Shown here in pieces: positions 8,689-16,800 of a stretch of 64,000 nucleotides of DNA (positions are counted from its first letter, which is position 1; the number at the start of each line of letters is the position of its first letter). A model generated the notes under the pieces. It saw only the letters and a list, made by a program, of their open reading frames with translations. It made no database searches and was not told where the DNA came from. The stretch is from Rhizobiaceae bacterium. GTDB lineage: Bacteria > Pseudomonadota > Alphaproteobacteria > Rhizobiales > Rhizobiaceae. A program made the translations under genes and the position numbers. Where the stretch lies: contig JAMLJB010000002.1 in the NCBI GenBank assembly GCA_023953835.1, forward strand, positions 402,630 to 466,629, given 5' to 3'.

Positions 8689-9948
8689 TCAGTCCTTCAG
8701 CGAAAGCAGGTGGAACCCGCCATAGATCGACGAGCGGTCCCGAAGATGCAGCGCGCGCGAGCGTGCCTCGTCATAGCTCCAGCGGTCGAGCAGCGCCGGG
8801 TCGACGCGGCCCTGCAACAGGTTGGCATGTCCGGCGGTGCGGAAGATGACGCGCGCGCCGCGCGCCGCCGTGCGCGTGATCTCACTCCAGAGCGCGTTGA
8901 GCTGCGCGTCCGACATCCAGTCCTGCGCATCCAGCAGCACCACGCGATCCACCGAGCGCGGCGGCCTGGCCGAAAGCGCCTCGGTGATCGAGATGTTCTC
9001 GAAGCTCAGCCGGCCGATGCGCTCGCGCAGCGTCGCGAAATTCGCCATGCGCAGATAGGGCGGCAGCGGCGCGTCCTCGGCCTTGCCGTAGCTGCGCCCG
9101 AACGCCTGCCACGCGAAGTAGTTTTCCGAAAGCGGGAAGTCGCAGGCCAGCCGCTCCAGCCGGTTGCGCAGCACCACAGCCATGCTCACCGTCCTGCCAT
9201 TGTCATTCGCCAGCGCGTCATATTGCCGGGGCGGTATGCCCAGCCCGAACAGCGAGGATTTGCGGCCCGTCGCCCAGCGCACCAGACGCTTGTCGAACAG
9301 GGGCGCAAGCTGCGTTTCGAAGAACAGGCGCTGTTCCTGCTGCGAGCGCGCTTCGAGCAGGTCGCGCGGGTCGACGCCATAAAGCCGCGCGACGCGATGG
9401 CCCCAGCCGATGAAATGGCCGAGCAGCCCGTGCCTGTAGAGATGGCGGCTGAACATCGAGATGCGGCGGCGGCCCGTCGGCCCGCGCCCGTCCCAATAGC
9501 CGCGCGTGAATTCGTCCAGCGCGGGCCGGATATGGTTGCGATAGCTTTCCCGGTTCCGCGCATCGTCGGCCATCGCGTAGAAGCGGTGGAAGCTCTCATA
9601 GTCGGGCAGGTTTGCGACCGCCGCGATCTTGAGTCGGTTGAAGGCGATATGCGCCGGATTGAGGTCGACCGCCTCGATGCGGCCGGGGTCCCGGAGCAGG
9701 TAGGAAAGCGCATTGCAGCCGCCCGACGCGATGGTCACGATCCTGTGCCCCGGCCCGATCTCCAGCGCTTCCATGTCTGTCTCGGGGTCCTCCCAGATCT
9801 GCGCGTAGACCAGCTTGTGGAACAGCCGCGCGAACAGATATTCGCCCGCCGCCGAGGGCGTCAGCGGCATGCTCCTGCCCACGGCCTCGCGCAGCCTGCT
9901 GCGCACTGTGCCATTTTCCGGTTTCGTCGTCCGAGCGGTTGCCGTCAC
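8689..9948 (-). CDS. btaA: BtaA: SAM:diacylglycerol 3-amino-3-carboxypropyltransferase (DUF3419)
   Basis: The 419-residue protein is a DUF3419/BtaA family member. The segment VYAQIWEDPETDMEALEIGP followed by IASGGCNALSYLL (about residues 74-86) and AVDLNPAHIAFNRLK is characteristic of the family. BtaA transfers the aminocarboxypropyl group of SAM to diacylglycerol, the first committed step of betaine-lipid synthesis. The start is a GTG at 9948 that overlaps the plcP stop by GTGA, showing translational coupling. Diacylglycerol for this reaction would come from the upstream PlcP acting on phospholipids, so the operon swaps phospholipids for betaine lipids when phosphate is scarce. Confidence 0.93.
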   Translation of the reverse strand: MTATARTTKPENGTVRSRLREAVGRSMPLTPSAAGEYLFARLFHKLVYAQIWEDPETDMEALEIGPGHRIVTIASGGCNALSYLLRDPGRIEAVDLNPAHIAFNRLKIAAVANLPDYESFHRFYAMADDARNRESYRNHIRPALDEFTRGYWDGRGPTGRRRISMFSRHLYRHGLLGHFIGWGHRVARLYGVDPRDLLEARSQQEQRLFFETQLAPLFDKRLVRWATGRKSSLFGLGIPPRQYDALANDNGRTVSMAVVLRNRLERLACDFPLSENYFAWQAFGRSYGKAEDAPLPPYLRMANFATLRERIGRLSFENISITEALSARPPRSVDRVVLLDAQDWMSDAQLNALWSEITRTAARGARVIFRTAGHANLLQGRVDPALLDRWSYDEARSRALHLRDRSSIYGGFHLLSLKD

Positions 9949-10805
9949 GTTGGGTGCCTTTGCGGTGCGGGTTGGAGCGATGGGGCGTGAGAATGCCTGA
10001 GAAGGGGTGGCTTGCCGGCATTGAGCGCGGCGCTGAACATCTGCCAGCGGATCAACTCCATGCGTCCGTCATAATGTTCGACGATCGCCGTGCAGCTTTC
10101 CACCCAGTCGCCCGTGTTGATATAGGCGAGGCCATTGAAGTTGCGCTGTGAGGCGGTGTGGATGTGTCCGCAGATGACGCCGTCGACGCCGCAGCGCGCG
10201 GCCTCCATCGCAAGCGTTTCCTCGAAGCGCCCGATGAAGTTCACGGCATTCTTCACCTTGGCCTTGGCCCAGGCGGAAAGCGACCAGTAGGTGAAGCCGA
10301 ACCTGCGGCGCACATGATTGACCTGCCGCGAAAGCTCGAGCGCCAGCACATAGGCCCAGTCGCCGAGGAAGGCGAGCCATTTGGCATGGCGAACCACCAC
10401 GTCGAACACGTCGCCATGGATGACGAGATAGCGCTTGCCGTCGGCGGCCCGGTGCACGATGCTTTCGACCAGTTCGATCTCGCCGAAGTTCGAGCCGCAG
10501 AACGCGCGCAGGAACTCGTCGTGATTGCCCGGTACGTAGACGATGCGCGCTCCCTTGCGGGCCTTTCGCAGCAGTTTCTGCACGACATCGTTGTGCGACT
10601 GCGGCCAGTGCCACGAGGTCCGCAGCCGCCAGCCGTCGACGATGTCGCCGACGAGATAGATCGTATCGGCGTCGTGCTCGCGCAGGAATTCGAGAAGAGC
10701 GTCGGCCTGCGCCCCCCGTGTGCCGAGGTGAAGGTCGGAGATGAAGAGGCTGCGATAGCGCCGCGCCTCGTCCGGTTCCCTGCCTGCCGTTGTGGTCACG
10801 CTCAT
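9945..10805 (-). CDS. plcP: PlcP-type metallophosphoesterase (phospholipase C for membrane lipid remodelling)
   Basis: The 286-residue protein is a calcineurin-like phosphoesterase with all metal motifs: SDLHLG (DxH), VGDIVDG (GDxxD), PGNHDEF (GNHD), IHGD and GHIH. The family is often annotated as UDP-2,3-diacylglucosamine diphosphatase, but in Sinorhizobium the homologue PlcP cleaves phosphatidylcholine and other phospholipids to diacylglycerol during phosphate limitation. Being first in an operon with btaA and btaB behind a Pho box supports the PlcP role over the LpxH role. The start at 10805 (MSVTTTAG) is preferred to 10847 because the Pho box begins only 6 bases upstream of the longer start, leaving no room for a promoter and leader. 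Confidence 0.88.
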   Translation of the reverse strand: MSVTTTAGREPDEARRYRSLFISDLHLGTRGAQADALLEFLREHDADTIYLVGDIVDGWRLRTSWHWPQSHNDVVQKLLRKARKGARIVYVPGNHDEFLRAFCGSNFGEIELVESIVHRAADGKRYLVIHGDVFDVVVRHAKWLAFLGDWAYVLALELSRQVNHVRRRFGFTYWSLSAWAKAKVKNAVNFIGRFEETLAMEAARCGVDGVICGHIHTASQRNFNGLAYINTGDWVESCTAIVEHYDGRMELIRWQMFSAALNAGKPPLLRHSHAPSLQPAPQRHPT

Positions 10806-10852
10806 CGAATCAGACACTCTTGATTTGATGCGCGCGACATACATCACCGCGT

Positions 10853-10871
10853 TGTTACGCCACGATGACAG
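10853..10871 (-). promoter_or_regulatory. Pho box (PhoB binding site) upstream of plcP-btaA-btaB
   Basis: On the minus strand the sequence reads CTGTCATCGTGGCGTAACA, two PhoB half-sites of 7 bases separated by 4 (CTGTCAT, then GCGTAAC). This closely follows the rhizobial and E. coli Pho-box layout. It lies 48 bases before the plcP start codon, where PhoB would replace the -35 element. In rhizobia plcP and the bta genes belong to the phosphate-starvation regulon, which fits. Confidence 0.78.
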
Positions 10872-10909
10872 TGGTGCGGTGCAGCACGATTGGCCGCCGT
10901 TTCAGGAGA

Positions 10910-11803
10910 TCAGGCGGAAAGGTCCTGCTTTCCGGCAAGGCGCGCGAACTCCGCCTCGACGGCGGTGGCGTAGCGGGCGCGGTGGCGCACCATGACGAAG
11001 CGGCGCGACGGCAGCCTATAGTCGAGCGCCTTGAGCCATCCGGCCTTGATGCTGTTTTCGACGACGCGCCGGGACAGCACCGCAGCCCCTGCCCCCGCCT
11101 CCACCGCCGAGCGGACCGCTTCGTTGGAGGGGAGTGTCAGCGCGCCGCCCAGCCTGTCCAGGTCGATACCCAGGTCTGAGAGGACCGCGGAAAGCACCGC
11201 CCGCGTGCCCGACCCTGTTTCGCGCGTCACCCATTGCGTCGTCGAAAGGTCGAGCGTCCTGAAATCCTTCAGCGCGGCCCAGGGATGATCGCTGGCGACC
11301 ACGAGAGCCAGTTCGTCCTGCGCAACCTGCTCGACGGTGAGAGTCGGCTGGTCGATGTCGCCTTCGGCGAAGCCGATATTCGCCTCTCCTTCGACCACCA
11401 GCGAGGCGACCGTCGCGGTGTTGCCGATGGTCAGGCTGATGCTGATTCCCGGATAGAGAGAGTGGAAGCGCTGGACGATCTCGGGCAGCCAATAATTGCC
11501 GACCGTCTGGCTGGCGGCGATGCTGAGCGATCCGACCTTCAGCCCGGCAAGGTCTGCCAGTACCAGTTCGGCGGCCTTTGCCCGCGCCATCACGGCGCGC
11601 GCTTCGGACAGGAACAGGCGGCCAGCAGGCGTCAGCGCAATGTTGCGGCCAACCCTGTCGAAAAGCTTCGTGGCGTATCGCGCTTCAAGCGCGGCGATGG
11701 CAGAACTTGCGGCGGATTGCGTGAGGTTCAACTCCCGTGCCGCGCGCGTCATGTGCTCCAGTTCGGCAACAGCGATGAAAACACGCAACTGCTCAAGGGT
11801 CAT
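10910..11803 (-). CDS. LysR family regulator, YeiE/CysB-like
   Basis: The 297-residue protein has a LysR helix-turn-helix (MTLEQLRVFIAVAELEHMTR, then AARELNLTQSAASSAIA) and an effector domain. The SLSIAASQTVGNYWLP segment and the downstream location resemble the CysL/YeiE group that controls YeiH transporters in enterobacteria. The start ATG 11803 overlaps the stop of the YeiH-type gene by ATGA, so the regulator is translated from the transporter's message. That gives a simple feedback loop if it regulates its own promoter. A longer frame to 12043 exists but lies wholly inside the upstream gene. Confidence 0.88.
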   Translation of the reverse strand: MTLEQLRVFIAVAELEHMTRAARELNLTQSAASSAIAALEARYATKLFDRVGRNIALTPAGRLFLSEARAVMARAKAAELVLADLAGLKVGSLSIAASQTVGNYWLPEIVQRFHSLYPGISISLTIGNTATVASLVVEGEANIGFAEGDIDQPTLTVEQVAQDELALVVASDHPWAALKDFRTLDLSTTQWVTRETGSGTRAVLSAVLSDLGIDLDRLGGALTLPSNEAVRSAVEAGAGAAVLSRRVVENSIKAGWLKALDYRLPSRRFVMVRHRARYATAVEAEFARLAGKQDLSA

Positions 11804-12837
11804 GCAGTCATCTTCAAAAGGGCCAGCGATATTGAAGCGATAAAGACAAAGGCGAAAAACGCAAGCAGCAAAGGCTTGACGCCCTGCCGGCGGATCGCGG
11901 CGACATTCGTCTGGAGGCCCAGCGCCGCAAGCCCGATGCTGAGCAGGATAGTGGTCGTGATCACCAGTACGTTGCGAATGCCCTGCGGTATCTCCACGAC
12001 GCTGTTGAACACCATGGCCGCGACGAACCACAGCGCGAACCATGGCACGGACACGCCCGGCGCGTCGGATCTGGAACTTGCACGGCGGCTGACGAAAAGG
12101 CCGAGAGCAATGACCATCGGGGCGAGCATGACGACGCGCGTCAGCTTGGCCACCGTTGCGATCTCGCCTGCCTGCTGGCTGTTCTGGAAGGCCGCGCCGA
12201 CCACCTGCGCCACTTCATGGATAGAGGCCCCCGCCCATATGCCGAAGCTCTGCTGGTTCAGTTCGAGTACAGGCGCCAGCAGGGGAAATCCAAGCATGGC
12301 GATCGTGCCGAACAGCGTGATGCAGGCCACCGAATAGGCGACGTCTTCTTCCTTCGCCTGGATCACGGCATTGGTCGCAACGATGGCCGACGCGCCGCAG
12401 ATGGACGTTCCGGCAGCGATAAGGCAGGTCAGGTTGCGCTCCACGCCGAGCAGGCGGCCAAGCCCCAGCGTGCAGACGAAGGTGGCGAGCAGCACGGCGA
12501 CGATGATGGCCGCGCCGCTGATGCCGATCACGGAAAGCTGGCCGAGCGTCAACTGGAAGCCGAGCAACACGATGGCGAACCGCAGCAGCGTCTTCTGGCA
12601 GAACACGATGCCGACCTTGGCGTGCGCGGGCGCACCGACGATGTTGGCATAGGCGATGCCGATGACCACCGCGACGATCATCGGGCTGAACATGGCCAGC
12701 CCCGGCAGTTCATGAAGCTGGAAGGCAGCGCCCGCCGTGAGCGCAGCGATCAGCACGCCCGCCCAGATTCCCACTGCCGGAACGGCCAGCGGCCCCTGTG
12801 CCTTTGCCGCCTGATCTGAGGATACCATCGTCGCCAT
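11800..12837 (-). CDS. YeiH/UPF0324 family putative sulfate or sulfite exporter
   Basis: The 345-residue protein consists of about ten hydrophobic helices. The LLRFAIVLLGFQLTLGQL and GTSICGASAIVA segments are hallmarks of the conserved YeiH/UPF0324 family (PF03601). Members next to organosulfonate catabolic genes have been proposed to export sulfate or sulfite; the E. coli member is poorly characterised. The gene is followed with a 4-base overlap by its LysR regulator, the same pairing as yeiE-yeiH. The promoter probably contains the GATCG-N7-CGATC palindrome 80 bases upstream. Substrate cannot be read from sequence. Confidence 0.85.
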   Translation of the reverse strand: MATMVSSDQAAKAQGPLAVPAVGIWAGVLIAALTAGAAFQLHELPGLAMFSPMIVAVVIGIAYANIVGAPAHAKVGIVFCQKTLLRFAIVLLGFQLTLGQLSVIGISGAAIIVAVLLATFVCTLGLGRLLGVERNLTCLIAAGTSICGASAIVATNAVIQAKEEDVAYSVACITLFGTIAMLGFPLLAPVLELNQQSFGIWAGASIHEVAQVVGAAFQNSQQAGEIATVAKLTRVVMLAPMVIALGLFVSRRASSRSDAPGVSVPWFALWFVAAMVFNSVVEIPQGIRNVLVITTTILLSIGLAALGLQTNVAAIRRQGVKPLLLAFFAFVFIASISLALLKMTA

Positions 12838-12916
12838 ATGTCATCAGCCTGAAAGAATATCCTTCAAGGATGCACGACATTAGAACATAATTCCAACGCA
12901 ACTTATTTGTCGAATT

Positions 12917-12933
12917 GATCGAATTTTCCGATC
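12917..12933. promoter_or_regulatory. Candidate LysR operator, GATCG-N7-CGATC
   Basis: A 17-base inverted repeat with 5-base arms and an AT-rich spacer lies 80 bases before the YeiH-type start. It is surrounded by further TCGAAT copies (12910-12936). Arm length, spacer and distance suit a LysR-type site, and the only regulator nearby is the LysR gene in this same operon. No -10/-35 pair was convincing. Confidence 0.4.
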
Positions 12934-13002
12934 GAATGACGCTTTCAGGCGGTGCGCATCAGCCTGCGCCACGCGGCCGACACGGCGAAGTTGTTCGCCG
13001 GC

Positions 13003-13968
13003 TTAACCCGCCTTTGCCTCGGGGTTCATCAGGTTCACTGGCTTTCCGTCGAGAAAGGCAGCGATGTTGGCAAGGCTGGCCTTGAAATAATAGGAGAACA
13101 CCTCGTCGACCACATAACCCAGATGCGGAGTCAGCACCACGTTGGGCAGGCCGCGCAGCAGGTGGTCTTTCGGAAGCGGCTCGACATTGTAGACGTCCAG
13201 CCCCGCATGGATCCTGCCCGCCGAGAGCGCGGCCAGCAATGCGGCTTCGTCGACCAGCGGTCCGCGCGCGGTGTTGATCAAGATGCTGCCCTCTTTCATC
13301 GAGGACAACTCGTCCGCTCCGACGATCCCGCGCGTGCTGTCGGACAGAGCCAGATGCATGGAGACGATGTCCGAGGTCGAGAAAAGCTCCGATTTCGAGA
13401 CCAGCCGCACCCCCTTTGCGGCGGCGCGGTCGGCGGTCAGGTTCGGGCTCCACGCCACGACATCCATGTCGAACGCCTTGCAGATGCCCGCGACACGCGA
13501 GCCGAGTTTGCCAAGCCCCACTATGCCCACGCGGCGACCGGCCATCGGCAGGCCGATGGGCAGCCCTTCCTGGAAGGCGCCGTCGCGCATGTTGCGGTCC
13601 GCCGCCGGGATAGCGCGCGAGCAGGCGAGCATCAGGCCGACCGCAAGCTCGCCCGCAGCTTCAGAATCGGGACTGGTCGTGAACGACACGAGAATGCCGC
13701 GCCGCGTGCAGGCCGCGATGTCGAGCGTCGTCGTGCGATGCCCGGTCATGGAGATCAGTTTGAGGCGCGGCAGGCGCTCGATCAGCGAAGCCGGAAACGG
13801 CGTACGCTCGCGCACCAGCGAGATGATGTCGAAATCGGCCAACGCCTCGACGATGTGGTCCTGGTCGCGCCAGGGTTCGTGGAAAACGCGCACCTCGGCG
13901 TCGAGTCTCGACCAGTCGGCGGATTTCAAGGCCACATTCTGGTAATCGTCGATGACAGCTACACGCAT
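13003..13968 (-). CDS. D-isomer-specific 2-hydroxyacid dehydrogenase, phosphoglycerate dehydrogenase-like
   Basis: The 321-residue protein has the complete signature: Rossmann loop GLGKLG (151-156), catalytic Arg235 (NTARGPLVD), Glu263 (YNVEP) and His282 (TPHLGY). The N-terminal substrate domain (SLVRERTPFP, MTGHRT) is that of the hydroxypyruvate/phosphoglycerate dehydrogenase-like subgroup. Start ATG 13968 follows AGGAGGAGACCGGG. It is transcribed leftward, divergent from the ThDP-enzyme operon. A near-perfect 16-base palindrome of the cluster's operator lies about 57 bases upstream (14025-14040), so I place it in the LacI-controlled set. It would reduce a 2-oxo acid or oxidise a D-2-hydroxy acid in that pathway. 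Confidence 0.87.
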   Translation of the reverse strand: MRVAVIDDYQNVALKSADWSRLDAEVRVFHEPWRDQDHIVEALADFDIISLVRERTPFPASLIERLPRLKLISMTGHRTTTLDIAACTRRGILVSFTTSPDSEAAGELAVGLMLACSRAIPAADRNMRDGAFQEGLPIGLPMAGRRVGIVGLGKLGSRVAGICKAFDMDVVAWSPNLTADRAAAKGVRLVSKSELFSTSDIVSMHLALSDSTRGIVGADELSSMKEGSILINTARGPLVDEAALLAALSAGRIHAGLDVYNVEPLPKDHLLRGLPNVVLTPHLGYVVDEVFSYYFKASLANIAAFLDGKPVNLMNPEAKAG

Positions 13969-14024
13969 CCCGGTCTCCTCCTATGCCTTTTCGCGCCAAA
14001 ATACATTCAGCGCAAGGCAGCAAT

Positions 14025-14040
14025 GATGAAATGTTTCATC
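14025..14040. promoter_or_regulatory. Operator A of the LacI-type series (palindromic)
   Basis: The sequence GATGAAATGTTTCATC is an inverted repeat with 7-base arms (GATGAAA/TTTCATC) around a central TG. It contains the same GATGAAA half-site as the other five operators in this cluster, and is the most symmetric copy. It lies 57 bases upstream of the D-2-hydroxyacid dehydrogenase start. Unlike the others, no TTGAC follows it. Confidence 0.6.
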
Positions 14041-14177
14041 AATCACACTTCGTGCGGTGTGCGCAAGGAGGAAAAAACAAGTGGATCGATAAAGCCCTTC
14101 CCCCGATAGTACCTGATATTTAATGATTATTGCTTCATCCGGCCTACACACCCGTATCGCGTCCGCGCCCGGAGCTT

Positions 14178-14221
14178 TGATGAAACGTTATCTTGACGGA
14201 GGCAATGATGCGGAGCATAGA
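14178..14221 (+). promoter_or_regulatory. Operator B and promoter of the ThDP enzyme operon
   Basis: TGATGAAACGTTATC (14178-14192) abuts a -35 TTGACG (14193-14198), then 17 bases, then -10 CATAGA (14216-14221). The same operator/-35 geometry occurs at four other promoters in the cluster. Transcription would start near 14228, leaving a leader of about 88 bases. Confidence 0.6.
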
Positions 14222-14315
14222 TGCCGTCGCCTGCGGGCGAGACGGCCCGGATGCGCATTCGCGCAGGCTTTGATATGGGTGCGCGGGCGAAGACGGGCTT
14301 AGGAGGTTGCAGCGA

Positions 14316-15971
14316 ATGCCAACGGCGGCACAATATCTTGTGGATTTTCTACGGCGACGCGGCGTCGACCGCGCCTATTGCGTGCCGGGCGAGAGCTACC
14401 TGCCGATTCTGGACGCGTTCCTGGACAGCCCCATCGACCTCATTACCTGCTACCATGAAAGCTCCGCCGGGTTCATGGCGGTCGCGGACGGAAGGATAAC
14501 CGGCATTCCGGGCATATGCTTCGTCAGCCGTGGCCCCGGCGCCACCAATGCGACGATCGCCCTGCACACGGCGCAGCAGGACGCGGTGCCGATGATCCTG
14601 TTCATCGGCCAGGTCGAGCGGCGCAATCTCCGCCGCGAATCCTTTCAGGAAATCGACTACGGCAAGATGTATTCCACCATCTGCAAATGGGTGGCGGAAG
14701 TTACCGACCCGGCCCGCCTGCCGGAAGTGCTGGCGCGCGCCATGCATGTGGCGACCGACGGGACGCCGGGGCCGGTGGTCGTCGTACTGCCGGAGGACAT
14801 GCTGGACGAGCCGATGGACCCGCCAAGCGAGAAGCCGCATGCCGCGACCCGCACCGCGCCCGCGCCGCAGGCCGTCGATGCGGTTCTCGACCTGCTTGGG
14901 AAAGCAAAGCGCCCGCTCATCATCGCGGGCGGGCAGGTTGCCGCCGGTGACGGTCGCGCGGCGCTGAAAACCTTCGCGGAAAAATGGTCGATCCCGGTGG
15001 TCGTCAGCTTCCGGCGGCACGATCTGTTTTCCAATTCCAGCCCGCTCTATGCGGGCGACCTCGGCGTGTCCAACACGCCCGCACAGGTCGAGTCGTTCCG
15101 TTCGAGCGACCTCGTGCTCGCCATCGGCACGCGGCTCGGCGACCTGACGACGAAGGGCTATACCTTCCCCGCCTCGCCATGGCCGGAACAGACGCTCGTC
15201 CATGTCTGCGACGACCCCGCCGCGATCGGCATCAACTACCAGCCCGACATCGGCCTCGCCTGCACGGCCCTGTCCTTCCTCGAAGCCGTCAATGCCGGGC
15301 GCGCGCCCGCTGTCGCACCGGACAGGAGCGGCTGGACCGGCGAGCTTGCCGCCCACCGAGATGCCATCGCCGCGTGGCGTCCGCGCACGTCCGACGATGG
15401 CATCGTCTTCGGCAATGTGGTCGCGCGTTTGCAGGAACACATGCCCGCCGATGGCATCATCGCAACTGATGCGGGCATGTCGGCTGCGCTCATGTATCGC
15501 CATTTCCGCTACGAACCGCCGCAGCTCCTGCTAGCCACCGTCACCGGATGCATGGGCTTCGGCGTACCGGGGGCAATCGCCATGGCGCTGCGCTATCCCG
15601 ACCGCAAGGTCGTGGCGCTTCTGGGCGACGGCGGCTTCCTGATGACCAGCAACGAGCTTGCAATCGCCGTCGCGCGCAAGGTCCCGGTGACATTCCTGCT
15701 GGCCAACAACCGCTCCCTCGGCTCGATCCGTGCCTTCCAGGAGCGGGTCTATCCGGGCCGCAATTCGGCGACCGACCTGTCGCCCCCCGACTTCGATCTT
15801 TTCGCACGCTCGCACGGATGCGCCTACATGCGCGTGGAGCAAGAGGCGGAGGTGGACGCCGCGCTGCAACGGGCGGTCGCGCATGACGGCGGCCCGCTTC
15901 TGGTCGAGTTCAGGACCAGCCTCTCGGCGGCGCTCCCCGAAGGCGCAAGGGAGAAGGGACAGCCTTCATGA
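14316..15971 (+). CDS. ThDP-dependent enzyme, acetolactate synthase/benzoylformate decarboxylase-like
   Basis: The 551-residue protein has the three-domain layout of the acetolactate synthase family. The proton-relay Glu in CYHESS is near residue 47, the central domain around 190-330, and the ThDP motif GDGGF...NN starts near 439. The family decarboxylates or carboligates 2-oxo acids using ThDP and Mg, sometimes with FAD. Start ATG 14316 is fixed by AGGAGG at 14301-14306; a TTG at 14307 touches that site and is unlikely. The stop overlaps the SDR gene by ATGA. As first gene of a LacI-operator promoter it probably splits a 2-oxo acid formed in the pathway. Not a biosynthetic IlvB, because no IlvH subunit is present. 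Confidence 0.85.
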   Translation: MPTAAQYLVDFLRRRGVDRAYCVPGESYLPILDAFLDSPIDLITCYHESSAGFMAVADGRITGIPGICFVSRGPGATNATIALHTAQQDAVPMILFIGQVERRNLRRESFQEIDYGKMYSTICKWVAEVTDPARLPEVLARAMHVATDGTPGPVVVVLPEDMLDEPMDPPSEKPHAATRTAPAPQAVDAVLDLLGKAKRPLIIAGGQVAAGDGRAALKTFAEKWSIPVVVSFRRHDLFSNSSPLYAGDLGVSNTPAQVESFRSSDLVLAIGTRLGDLTTKGYTFPASPWPEQTLVHVCDDPAAIGINYQPDIGLACTALSFLEAVNAGRAPAVAPDRSGWTGELAAHRDAIAAWRPRTSDDGIVFGNVVARLQEHMPADGIIATDAGMSAALMYRHFRYEPPQLLLATVTGCMGFGVPGAIAMALRYPDRKVVALLGDGGFLMTSNELAIAVARKVPVTFLLANNRSLGSIRAFQERVYPGRNSATDLSPPDFDLFARSHGCAYMRVEQEAEVDAALQRAVAHDGGPLLVEFRTSLSAALPEGAREKGQPS

Positions 15972-16747
15972 ATATCTCGCTTCGAGGCAGGACCGCGCTC
16001 GTCACCGGCGGCAGCAAGGGGATCGGGCGCGCCATCTGCGAACGGTTCCTGCTGTCGGGGGCGCATGTCGTGGCGCTCGCGCGGCGGCAGGAGGTGCTCG
16101 ACGAAACCGCCGCCGAGATACGCGAGACGCACGGCCTCGAACTGGACGTGCGCGCTTGCGACGTGCGCGACAGCGCGCGGCTTCAAACCATCTTGGCCGA
16201 CATCTGCGCCGCGCGCGGCGGCGTCGACATCCTCGTCAACAACGCCGCCTCTTCCATGCGCCGGCCATTCGCCGAACTGACGATGGACGATTTCCGCAGC
16301 GACATCGACCAGAAGGTCGGCGTGGCGATCCAGCTCGCGCAGGCCGTCCTGCCCCACATGAGAGAGCAGGCATGGGGCAGGATTCTCAACATCGTCAGCA
16401 TATTCGGCAAGGCGCCGCAGCCGGCCAACCTGCCGACCAGCGTCAGCCGCGCCGCCGGCATCGCGCTCACCAAGACCATGTCGCTCGACCTCGCGCCGTT
16501 CGGCGTGACGGCGAATGCGCTGTGCATCGGCTATGTCGAAAGCGACCAGTGGCAAAGGCTCTTCAAGGCGTCGGGCGCAAACAGCTACGATGAGTTCATC
16601 GCCGAGCGGGGGCGGCTGGTTCCCCTCGGGCGCCTGGGCAAGGCGGAGGAAGTCGCCAATCTGGCCTGCTTCCTCGCTTCCGACGCCGCCTCCTACATCA
16701 CCGGCACGGCCATCAATGTCGACGGCGGATTGTCGCCGGTCACCTGA
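15968..16747 (+). CDS. Short-chain dehydrogenase/reductase family protein lacking the YxxxK pair
   Basis: The 259-residue protein has a Rossmann SDR fold: TGGSKGIG cofactor loop (about 13-20), VNNAAS (about 89-94), catalytic-Ser region NIVSIFG, and the C-terminal ITGTAINVDGG. Where classical SDRs have YSASK this one has TSVSR, so both the catalytic Tyr and Lys are replaced (by Thr and Arg). The DNA at this spot is in clean frame, so it is not an obvious sequencing error. The protein may use other residues or may not be an oxidoreductase in the usual sense. It is coupled to the ThDP enzyme by a 4-base overlap, suggesting the two act on consecutive intermediates. Confidence 0.8.
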   Translation: MNISLRGRTALVTGGSKGIGRAICERFLLSGAHVVALARRQEVLDETAAEIRETHGLELDVRACDVRDSARLQTILADICAARGGVDILVNNAASSMRRPFAELTMDDFRSDIDQKVGVAIQLAQAVLPHMREQAWGRILNIVSIFGKAPQPANLPTSVSRAAGIALTKTMSLDLAPFGVTANALCIGYVESDQWQRLFKASGANSYDEFIAERGRLVPLGRLGKAEEVANLACFLASDAASYITGTAINVDGGLSPVT

Positions 16748-16800
16748 CGCCGCGCAGGTGAGGCAGGCCGCCAACCATATTTCGAATGAGGGAGAAGGAC

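Larger units (their letters stand above)
13969..14315. other. 347-base divergent regulatory region with two cluster operators
   Basis: No gene is evident here. It holds one operator for the leftward dehydrogenase (14025-14040) and one operator-promoter for the rightward ThDP-enzyme operon (14178-14221). The leader from about 14228 to 14315 ends in a strong AGGAGG at 14301-14306. The stretch 14050-14150 is more AT-rich than average and has no recognisable feature. Confidence 0.6.

Noticed and set aside
8710..9990. Open frame of 426 codons on the plus strand opposite btaA
   Set aside because: Antisense to a well-supported DUF3419 gene; Arg/Gly/His-rich composition typical of shadow frames in GC-rich DNA.
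9945..10805. Annotation of the phosphoesterase as LpxH of lipid A synthesis
   Set aside because: Sequence alone allows it, but the Pho box and the coupled btaAB genes fit the PlcP role better.
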